A DNA stretch of 64,000 nt from contig CBFHOH010000020.1 in the NCBI GenBank assembly GCA_965657335.1, positions 1 through 64,000 on the forward strand, given 5' to 3'. A model generated the notes under the pieces. It made no database searches, had not been told where the DNA came from, and saw only the letters and a list, made by a program, of their open reading frames with translations. Every line of letters starts with the position of its first letter. The stretch's first letter is position 1. Source of the DNA: UBA4582 sp965657335. Its GTDB lineage: Bacteria; Pseudomonadota; Gammaproteobacteria; Pseudomonadales; Azotimanducaceae. The position numbers and the translations under genes were made by a program. Of this stretch, positions 44,902-52,198 are shown one piece after another.

Positions 44902-45297
44902 TCATTCCGATGCCAGTTCGTCCACGGGTGGTTTTCTTGTCGACCACCAGATAAGTGCTAAAAGTAATACCTGAATCACTAGCCTAATAGATAAAGCTGC
45001 CTCGGAAACGTCGGGGAATTGTTCGGGGTTCAGCCACATATGAACGTTGGCGGGAGTGACTGCGAGGGTCAGTGCAATTAAGCCCCATCCCGCGAGTGGG
45101 CGGACTTTTGGCCAAAGGATTAAGATCGCAAGTAGCACCTCAAATACACCGCTGGCATAAACAGCGAACAATGGCCAAGGCCACCAGGGCGGAACAATCG
45201 CTATAAAAAAATCTGCATTAGTAAAGTGGGTAACCCCGCCACCAAAAAACCACGCAAATACGACGGCAAGTCCTGCATAGCGAATATAGTTGATCAT
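44902..45297 (-). CDS. DoxX-family membrane protein
   Basis: Small integral membrane protein of 131 residues with four hydrophobic helices (YIRYAGLAVVFAWFFGGGVTHF region; PLFAVYASGVFEVLLAILIL; AGWGLIALTLAVTPANVHMWL; IRLVIQVLLLALIWW). The pattern fits the DoxX/DUF417 group, whose function is poorly defined. It is alone on the minus strand between the monooxygenase and zwf. Its start, MINYIRY, lies at 45297. Confidence 0.78.
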   Translation of the reverse strand: MINYIRYAGLAVVFAWFFGGGVTHFTNADFFIAIVPPWWPWPLFAVYASGVFEVLLAILILWPKVRPLAGWGLIALTLAVTPANVHMWLNPEQFPDVSEAALSIRLVIQVLLLALIWWSTRKPPVDELASE

Positions 45298-45781
45298 ATT
45301 AGTTTCCTTTCAACAGCCATGGTTGCAGGCGTGTGATGGCGTCTGTTTAAAGTGGGAATGGCGGGAAAATCCTGCGCCATAAATTGTTCGAATAGTCTCC
45401 GTTGCTCGGATCACAATGTTGCATCCTAGCCGAGTCAACAACTTAGTAGGCAACAGAGATTAGGTCTCGACCTTAACCCAAAAAGCCTATCACTTGCGAA
45501 TTAGGCGAATAGCAAGTTGCGTGAAGACCTCGAAAGTCGGAAGTTTTAGGACGTGAAAGGTTGACGCCAAGCTAACGATTCGAATATTCACATAATGATA
45601 CTGAGCCAGTGAGTCCCGGTTTTGGGGTGGATTGGGCGCGTTATCCCGAACGAAATAATGTAACCTTGGCGCTCGTTAGAAGGCTGGCGAACACGACAGC
45701 TTTTCAAACGATGAAGCATCAGGTCTCAACCCGGTCCGCGCCCTTGTAAGCAAGGTCTAGTCATATAAATAGGAATGCGAC
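45298..45781. other. Intergenic region upstream of zwf and the DoxX gene
   Basis: 484 bp between divergent genes, with no credible ORF, RNA gene or long repeat. It should contain promoters for both. I looked for a HexR-type TGTAATT-like palindrome near zwf and did not see a clear one. Confidence 0.5.
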
Positions 45782-47749
45782 ATGAGTACGTCAGAACAAG
45801 AAGCAGCATTAGATTCAAGCGCCACATCAATAAATCCGCTCAGTGAACCCTGCGTGATGGTTATTTTCGGTGCGTCGGGTGATCTCACTAAACGGCTACT
45901 AGTGCCCAGTTTGTACAATTTGGCATGCGATGGCTTGTTATCGCCAAATTTCGCAGTGCTGGGATCGGGGCGCAGTAAACTCAGCGATGAAGCGTTTCGG
46001 GCTTCAATGGCGAGTGAGACTTCGGGTCTGCGGGCGTTCCATACTCGCCACGAGTTTGATGAGGCGGCATGCGATGAGCTGCTGGCGCGCTTTCATTTTG
46101 AAAGTGCCAACATCGATGTTGAAGATTTTATTCGGCTCAAAGCCACGGTAGAGGCGCTCGACGAAAAATATCAAGCGGGTGGTAATGTTCTGTTTTACTT
46201 TGCTATGGCGCCACGATTTTTTGGTGCCTTGTGTGAAAACCTGTACAAGGCGGGATTTCAAAGTGATCGTGGCTGGCAACGCATTATCGTGGAGAAACCT
46301 TTTGGTACAGATTTGGAGTCTGCCTTAGCCCTGAATGCAGACATCCTCCAATATTGGGAGGAAGAGCAAATCTATCGTGTCGATCATTATCTTGGCAAAG
46401 AGACGGTACAAAATTTGTTGGCATTTCGATTTTCTAACGGCATGTTTGAACCGCTTTGGAATAAAAACCATATTGACAATATACAGTTTAATGTCTGTGA
46501 GTCAGTAGATGTTCAGGGTAGGGGCGGTTACTACGACCAGTCCGGTGTGCTTCGCGACATGATGCAAAATCATATGTTTCAAATGCTATCTTACATCTGC
46601 ATGGAGCCACCGGGTTCCTTCGAGGCAGATGCAATTCGAAACGAAAAAGCCAAATTACTTGAGTCGGTGCGCATCTATACGGACGAGGAGGTAAGCGAAA
46701 ACGTGGTTCGAGGACAATACGGTCCCAGCCCTGATCGCCCCGGCGAAGACCGTAAACCTGGATATCGAGAAGAAGCCGACGTGGACTCAACATCAAAAAC
46801 GGAGACTTTTGCCGCCGCGAAGCTACAGGTTGATAACTGGCGCTGGCAAGGGGTCCCCATTTACCTTCGCTCAGGCAAGGCGCTTTGGAAACGAGGCACC
46901 GAGATTGTTATTGAATTCAAAAAGCCCCCGGAGACGATGTTTAAAGGAACCGGTGTTGAAAGCTTAACGTCTAATCGTTTGGTTTTTCACATTCAGCCCT
47001 ATCAGGGTATTGATCTGTTGTTCCAAGCAAAAACTCCCGGCCCAACGATGCAACTACAGGGGGTTGACATGAATTTTAGCTATGGTGATGCATTTAAATC
47101 GTCCCGATATACGGGTTACGAGGTCATGCTTTATGCGTGCTCTCGTGGTGACGCAACGTTGTTTTCACGCGGTGATTTAGTTGAGGCGGCATGGCGAATT
47201 GCTCAGCCTATGCTGGATCATTGGGCGGCGGCACCCGCACCTGATTTTCCAAACTACACAAGAAATTCATGGGGCCCTAAGTCGGCTTATGAGTTGTTAG
47301 AGAAAGAGGGTCGGCGTTGGTTTGAAGTCGTCACGCCTGATGTGTTGGAAGAAAGTCCCTTATTTAGAGGGGCTGATCCGCTGCTGCTTAGTGCCGTGAT
47401 TTTGGCACTTCAGCCAGCGACGGTCTCTGCTGGAGAAACTGTCATTCGGCAGGGTGAGGTAAGTACAGAGATGTATTTTGTCTGCCGTGGCGAGGTCGAC
47501 GTGCTCGATGCCAGTGGTGAGTCAGTGAGCGAACTCGGGGAAGGCGATTTTTTTGGAGAAATCGGTTTGTTGTTGGCAACGCCGAGAACTGCGAGTGTGA
47601 AAGCCAAAACCTTATGTGATTTTTTTGTGTTGAGCAAAAAAGACTTTATTCGAATACTGCAAGATCATCCGCAGTTTGCGGAAGGGGTCTTGAAGGTGGC
47701 TGAGCAGCGTTATGAGTTAACGGTGCCACTTGAGTCGCTGATGCACTAA
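45782..47749 (+). CDS. zwf: Glucose-6-phosphate dehydrogenase fused to a C-terminal cyclic-nucleotide-binding domain
   Basis: Residues ~22-515 are a full glucose-6-phosphate dehydrogenase: coenzyme motif VIFGASGDLTKRLL, active-site RVDHYLGKE with the conserved Lys/His/Glu, and later VPIYLRSGKAL. It oxidises glucose 6-phosphate to the lactone and supplies NADPH. E. coli Zwf has 491 residues; this one has 655. Residues ~520-645 are a cNMP-binding fold: AGETVIRQGEVSTEMYFV, then the phosphate-binding cassette GDFFGEIGLLLATPRTASV, with the Glu and Arg that contact the nucleotide in CRP both present. The two parts share one uninterrupted frame. I know of no characterised Zwf with this fusion. No edd, eda or pgl lies beside it, unlike in Pseudomonas. 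Confidence 0.93.
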   Translation: MSTSEQEAALDSSATSINPLSEPCVMVIFGASGDLTKRLLVPSLYNLACDGLLSPNFAVLGSGRSKLSDEAFRASMASETSGLRAFHTRHEFDEAACDELLARFHFESANIDVEDFIRLKATVEALDEKYQAGGNVLFYFAMAPRFFGALCENLYKAGFQSDRGWQRIIVEKPFGTDLESALALNADILQYWEEEQIYRVDHYLGKETVQNLLAFRFSNGMFEPLWNKNHIDNIQFNVCESVDVQGRGGYYDQSGVLRDMMQNHMFQMLSYICMEPPGSFEADAIRNEKAKLLESVRIYTDEEVSENVVRGQYGPSPDRPGEDRKPGYREEADVDSTSKTETFAAAKLQVDNWRWQGVPIYLRSGKALWKRGTEIVIEFKKPPETMFKGTGVESLTSNRLVFHIQPYQGIDLLFQAKTPGPTMQLQGVDMNFSYGDAFKSSRYTGYEVMLYACSRGDATLFSRGDLVEAAWRIAQPMLDHWAAAPAPDFPNYTRNSWGPKSAYELLEKEGRRWFEVVTPDVLEESPLFRGADPLLLSAVILALQPATVSAGETVIRQGEVSTEMYFVCRGEVDVLDASGESVSELGEGDFFGEIGLLLATPRTASVKAKTLCDFFVLSKKDFIRILQDHPQFAEGVLKVAEQRYELTVPLESLMH

Positions 47750-47971
47750 AGCCAACTTGTGGTAACGGTTTATCCCGCGCCGACCTGTACAGCGGTCCTT
47801 CATGCTGATGCGAAAGTGAGTAATCAGCCTGAACGAGATGAATGCGCCAGCGAAACAGTTGGTCAAAAAGTAGTCGCTTTAGATGCAATGTGGCGTTATC
47901 TTGATGTAATTAAGTTGTAAGTATCTTCGTAAGCAAGCATTACGTCACTGATAAATGTTGGAGCATCACTC

Positions 47972-49309
47972 ATGTTTTGGAAAATAGCCCTGGTCTTTTT
48001 TTTAACGACGTTCCATTTGAATGCGGCGGAGCTTACGGTGCCAAAATCGTTTGTAAATGGTGAGGTAGCTGATGCCAATGACTTTAATGCAAACAATGAT
48101 TACCTCGTAGGGAAGATTGAGGAAGAGAAAACTAGAATTGATAAGTTGTTGGCTAATGCACGATGGAACAACGCTGATGAGTCAGGATCGATTGTAAAGA
48201 AAATAGATTGCACGACTAATCAATCAGCCTTGGTAGAGGCTTACCAAGCTAATGTGTCTGAAGATCATTTGACCTTCCTTCTAACCGGCAGTTGTTTTGG
48301 TGCTTATCAATGGCTTGAAGACGTCAATGATGAGGGTGCGCTCGTTGTTTCTGGTCAGATTCAGCCGAATAATCAGGTAGTTGCGCTTATATCTGACAAA
48401 ACAACAAATCCATCTAATCGTGCCAAGCTAGTTCCGAGAAAGCTCACGTCGGATCGTGATTATTTCGCGACAGGCTTAGTATCAAGTTTTGGCAACGGTC
48501 TGTATTTAACAGGTCTGGACATTGAGATGGGCGTGGATGATAGTTGGGGCATCTTGTTCTCGCGCTCTTCGAACGGCGACGCTACAGACGTTTCTATTTC
48601 AGGCAACCCGGATTCAAGCAAGGCGCAGATAGGGGTATTGATTCAAAAGGGTGCGGCAGCCTACATCGGCGCCCAGACGGTTGCTTCGTCGATAGAGGGT
48701 GTTGCCACGGGCATTCAGATGCTAGGCGAATCAATGGGTAACATCTATGGTAATTTGACGATTACAGCAACGAATGGCCTCAAGTCATTCAATGGCGGCA
48801 CTTTCCAGCTATCTCTGTCTGAAGACGGCAAGATTACCGGGTCTGGCAGCGCAATAGAGATGAATCAAGGAGCCCAAGGGTTTATCAATAACGACACTTC
48901 CGGAGTTTCTATTGAGGGCAATATATCAGTCTCTGGCTCGTCGCTTAGTATTGATGGGAATACCATTTTTAAAGATGATGCGTTGATCGGGCTGAATAAT
49001 TCGACGTTAAATATCTGGAATGCTAATTCGGGTATAAGCGCCGACCGAATATCTTGCTCGGGACCGAGCTTCACTGGGGTCGCCGGGTTATCGATGAATA
49101 ATAATGATGGCAATGGTTGTCTGGATCAGGCCGGTTGGAAAATGTTAATTGATTCAGTGTTTCCGCCTTCCTCGGCTTCGTCAGCTTCTCAACAGCCTGA
49201 TTTAATCTCATCAAAAGCAACAATAGAATCTGGTCCATCGACAGCGGGTGCTGTAAAAGCAGCGAAACAAAGAAGTGTTGAGCGTGTTTTGAATAATGGG
49301 TCTTGGTAA
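47972..49309 (+). CDS. Secreted beta-helix-like protein, function unknown
   Basis: 445 residues with a signal peptide (MFWKIALVFFLTTFHLNA, cleaved near AEL). The mature start VPKSFVNGEVADANDFNANNDYL resembles the 'FxxGxxAxAxxVNxNF' segment that opens many exported gammaproteobacterial surface proteins; a short coiled coil (KIEEEKTRIDKLL) follows. The middle has repeated short strands with many N, G, S and I (ISGNPDSSKAQIGVL, GNIYGNLTITATNG, GNISVSGSSLSIDGN), as in right-handed beta-helices. The C-terminus is Ser/Ala-rich. Two Cys pairs may form disulfides. It is followed 10 bases later by another exported protein gene. No enzyme motif was recognised. Confidence 0.7.
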   Translation: MFWKIALVFFLTTFHLNAAELTVPKSFVNGEVADANDFNANNDYLVGKIEEEKTRIDKLLANARWNNADESGSIVKKIDCTTNQSALVEAYQANVSEDHLTFLLTGSCFGAYQWLEDVNDEGALVVSGQIQPNNQVVALISDKTTNPSNRAKLVPRKLTSDRDYFATGLVSSFGNGLYLTGLDIEMGVDDSWGILFSRSSNGDATDVSISGNPDSSKAQIGVLIQKGAAAYIGAQTVASSIEGVATGIQMLGESMGNIYGNLTITATNGLKSFNGGTFQLSLSEDGKITGSGSAIEMNQGAQGFINNDTSGVSIEGNISVSGSSLSIDGNTIFKDDALIGLNNSTLNIWNANSGISADRISCSGPSFTGVAGLSMNNNDGNGCLDQAGWKMLIDSVFPPSSASSASQQPDLISSKATIESGPSTAGAVKAAKQRSVERVLNNGSW

Positions 49310-49318
49310 GCCGTGCTT

Positions 49319-50027
49319 ATGAAAAATAGTGTTGGATACATTGCCGCTGCCTTAGNNNNNNNNNNNNNNNNNNNNNNNNNNNNNNNNNNNNNNNNNNNNN
49401 NNNNNNNNNNNNNNNNNNNNNNNNNNNNNNNNNNNNNNNNNNNNNNNNNNNNNNNCTGATCCGGCGGAAGCGATAGATGCTGACAATGACGGGTTTGGCA
49501 ACAATTCAGACGTATTTCCAAATTTGGCGAGTGAGTGGCTAGATAGTGATGGTGATGGCTTCGGAGATAACGCCGATGTGTTTCCTAGCGATCCTGCTGA
49601 GAGTAAAGATTCAGACAGCGATGGTGTGGGTGATAATGCCGACGGGTTTCCACTGATCAGCTTGGGTGGAAGGGCAGATAACGATAACGATGGAATGCCC
49701 GATGTTTGTGACACTGGGTGTGAGGCGCTTGGTTTGATCGCAGATGCTGACGACGATAATGATGGTACTGACGATAGCAACGATGCTTTTCCTTTTGATG
49801 CCACTAAATCGCTTCCAGAAGACTGTGTCGGTGAATGTTTCGCGACGTTAGACGTTGATGCCAACGGTATTGTTTCGCCGCTTTCTGATGGTTTAGTGCT
49901 GCTAAGATATTTGTTTGGTTTTCAGAGTGATGCGTTAGTAAACGGTGTTGTAGATGAAGATGCTTTGAGAAGCGACCCTGATGACATCGCGGCCTACATT
50001 AAGACATTGGTAGACGTTGAAGAGTGA
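49319..50027 (+). CDS. Exported calcium-binding (TSP3-repeat) protein with dockerin-like C-terminus, split by a gap
   Basis: An ATG at 49319 opens a signal-peptide-like start (MKNSVGYIAAAL) that runs into 100 Ns; after the gap, coding resumes at 49458. The two parts are in different frames as stored, but the gap length is only an estimate, so one gene is likely. Visible repeats of the type D-x-D-G-D-G-x-G-D-N-A-D (SDGDGFGDNADVFP, SDSDGVGDNADGFP, ADNDNDGMPDVCD, DADDDNDGTDDSNDAFP) bind Ca2+ in thrombospondin type 3 proteins. The end, LDVDANGIVSPLSDGLVLLRYLFGF with a second EF-hand-like DPDDIAAYI, resembles dockerin-like C-terminal modules found on secreted proteins of marine bacteria. The true length is unknown. 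Confidence 0.7.
49356..49455. other. Assembly gap (100 N)
   Basis: Exactly 100 undetermined bases, a common default for unknown gap length. The flanks show no shared repeat, unlike the gap in pcnB. It probably hides part of a repetitive Ca-binding repeat array, which short reads often fail to bridge. Confidence 0.99.
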
Positions 50028-50206
50028 TGTGCGGATTTTCACCGCAAGTTTACCTATGTTTTTGCTTTTCATTAGCGAGCATAAACAAGCGCGGAATTAG
50101 GTTGAGCGAATGTATGCCTCATCGCCCCATCACGCTGAAAGCGTTCAGACTTGGCTTGTGCTGCTGACGCTGTGGAGATTGATTGGTTAGCCGCTGGTGC
50201 GCGGCT

Positions 50207-50500
50207 TTACACATCCATCCGAGGGTCGAAAGTATGAACATCTATTTCGCCATCCAGGTAGGGTTCAATGGCGCTGATGAGTCCCGTTTCAATCCGCCAG
50301 CGCATATAGTTTTGCTGATGCTCAGCGCTCTCCCAGGTCTCGACCAAGAAAACCGCTGAGGTGCCCCTTTCAACAAAGGTAAGGACTGCTTCGCACCCCT
50401 CGTAAGCTCTGGTATCTATTAAAGCCTCTTTTAGTACGACTAAAAAATTATCGAGTTCCGTCGCCTTGGCAGGAAATTTCAATGTGACTAATACTGTCAT
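50207..50500 (-). CDS. Antibiotic biosynthesis monooxygenase (ABM)-family protein
   Basis: 97-residue protein of ferredoxin-like alpha/beta fold (dimeric alpha-beta barrel). The family pattern is visible: VLVTLKFPAK (first strand), KEALIDTRAYEGCEAVLTF, AVFLVETWESAEHQQNYMRWR. Members include quinol monooxygenases (YgiN-like) and haem-degrading IsdG, but the residues that define either activity are not obvious. Alone on the minus strand. Confidence 0.8.
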   Translation of the reverse strand: MTVLVTLKFPAKATELDNFLVVLKEALIDTRAYEGCEAVLTFVERGTSAVFLVETWESAEHQQNYMRWRIETGLISAIEPYLDGEIDVHTFDPRMDV

Positions 50501-50974
50501 CGTGCTTTCCTTTTTTTGCTGTTAATTCACAATTTGAATGCTGCTGTTTCAAACGGAGTGGTCAAAATCTGCGTAACTCCGTTAAGGGTTCGCTACCCCG
50601 CTACATCATTGAAGAACGTTTGGCGCAATCAAGTATAGTCTGTATTTTGCCGAGAAATCGCGAAAATTCGTTTATTTAAGGCGCAGACGAATGGCGCGGA
50701 AAAAGGAGGCGTGCAATACCCAGTGCCATCAATGCCTTTCTTCACGAGTTAAGCGTTTTTTCCGGACTAAACGCTGGTTCGTCGTGACCTAGCACGCCGC
50801 GCAATGATACTTGAGCTTTGGTGTGCCGGTTAACGCGCGGCGGCAACCAAAATCGAACTAACCTAGCCCATCGGTTGTCGGTGCGACAAGATTAAATCTA
50901 GATCTGTTGTTTGGATGCGGATCATCGTGTCAATCAAGCCACAGAAGTTACGGAGTAATGCAAGGAGCATAACC
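50501..50974. other. Intergenic region, 474 bp
   Basis: No convincing gene, tRNA or hairpin found on either strand. It should carry the divergent promoters of the ABM-family gene and of the periplasmic protein gene at 50975. Confidence 0.5.
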
Positions 50975-51727
50975 ATGATTAGAAATATTTTTGCAGCAGG
51001 CTGTTTTTCGATATTAGTCAGTATGAGCGCTTGGGTACACGCCGAGGATTTTTTGATGGTACCCGGAGAAATGAGGGGGTGCAAATTAGCTGAAGGCGCA
51101 TCAATGAACGACCTCAATGCTACCATGGCCACCACGGTTGAGTGGTTAAAAGCGGACGAGCATGGTTATGAGCTTTGGTCGGCGACACCGCATTTCCTGC
51201 CTAATGAAGGATACGATTTTGACATGCTGTGGATGGGTTTTTGGACTAGCCACGCAGAGCAAATGCGTGGTTTGAAGGCCTTTTACACCACCGAGGCAGG
51301 CCGACAAATAGGCGCCGCGCTCAATCAGGTGCTCGACTGCTCCAACATGCGACATTTCAATTCAGTTCGTTTACGCAGCGATGCCGGTGAAGACGACAGG
51401 CAGCAAGGCTTTGGTAATATGTTTGATTGTGCGCTTGAGGAGAACAAGGGGCCACAAGATGTTGCCGATGTTTTTCAGAAATGGAATCGCTATTTGGATG
51501 CCAACGGTATTGATCACGGGGTCAGTGCGCTGTTCCCGAGCTCGGGCTCGACGGAAGAGGCAGCCGGCACTTTTAAAGTGCTCTGGGGGGGTGACTTTGC
51601 GGATGTTGGTAAAACGCTCGAGTTTTTGACCAAGCCAGAATCCATTGCCACTTGGCAAAAGATTATTCAGCGCACCTACAGTTGCGATACTTTTGATCGC
51701 GGTTACTTCTTTCAGCGTTATCATTAA
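50975..51727 (+). CDS. Periplasmic protein with internal duplication, function unknown
   Basis: 250 residues from ATG at 50975, chosen because AAGGAG lies just upstream and a signal peptide follows (FAAGCFSILVSMSAWVHA, cleaved before EDF). The mature protein appears to be two related halves of about 105 residues. Each starts with a Cys (GCKLAEGAS; FDCALEENK) and continues with a helix containing W (TVEWLKADEHGYELW; FQKWNRYLDANGIDHG), a phenylalanine-proline segment, a WxG strand (LWMGFWTS; LWGGDFAD) and a closing Cys. This suggests a tandem ferredoxin-like (ABM-type) protein. The ABM-family gene next door fits. No catalytic residues recognised. Confidence 0.6.
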   Translation: MIRNIFAAGCFSILVSMSAWVHAEDFLMVPGEMRGCKLAEGASMNDLNATMATTVEWLKADEHGYELWSATPHFLPNEGYDFDMLWMGFWTSHAEQMRGLKAFYTTEAGRQIGAALNQVLDCSNMRHFNSVRLRSDAGEDDRQQGFGNMFDCALEENKGPQDVADVFQKWNRYLDANGIDHGVSALFPSSGSTEEAAGTFKVLWGGDFADVGKTLEFLTKPESIATWQKIIQRTYSCDTFDRGYFFQRYH

Positions 51728-51740
51728 CCTAGGAAAATCC

Positions 51741-51773
51741 TGAAGCCGTTGAGCTGTTTGCGCTTCGGCTTCA
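51741..51773 (+). terminator. Terminator-like hairpin after the duplicated periplasmic gene
   Basis: TGAAGCCG pairs with CGGCTTCA over 8 bp around a 17-base loop, starting 13 bases after the stop codon; a short TTT follows. The T-run is weak, so it may be inefficient. Confidence 0.45.
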
Positions 51774-52198
51774 TTTGGGAGTTTTCAGTAGGTACGCAGA
51801 GCAATCGATCATTTCCTGTTCAGGCTTTGATTATTTCTGCCGATTTCACCAATCAAACTTATCAAAGCCCGAAAGTTGCGTTAAGGTAACAAAGCAATTT
51901 CCGAAGAGATATGCCTGAAAGTTGCAAGTGTGATCGAAGATAAATGAGTCTCTGCAGACTCAGGCGATCGTGATAGATCAAGCAAAGCGGAGTCCCCAGC
52001 GAGAGTCTTGTTCAGGATGAGCTGTTACTGACTCTGCGAAGCGAAAGGGATATACTCGGAAGAAGAAGAATAAAAACGTGCCGCGGCCTTCAAAGGAAAG
52101 CCATCCTCAAAGCTGTTCCTCTTTGCCTAAAGCAGGCGGCGTGCGTTTACTCAAGTTATTGAATGCTGCGTGAGTAGCGCTGAGATTAAGGCGGGATT
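51774..52198. other. Upstream region of the cytochrome operon
   Basis: About 425 bp with no credible gene. It must hold the promoter of the operon that begins at 52199. I looked for a CRP site (TGTGA-N6-TCACA) and an FNR site (TTGAT-N4-ATCAA) and found no good match; one weak TTGATC-like element is not convincing. Confidence 0.5.

Noticed and set aside
51774..52198. CRP or FNR operator upstream of the cytochrome operon
   Set aside because: No good TGTGA-N6-TCACA or TTGAT-N4-ATCAA palindrome was seen.
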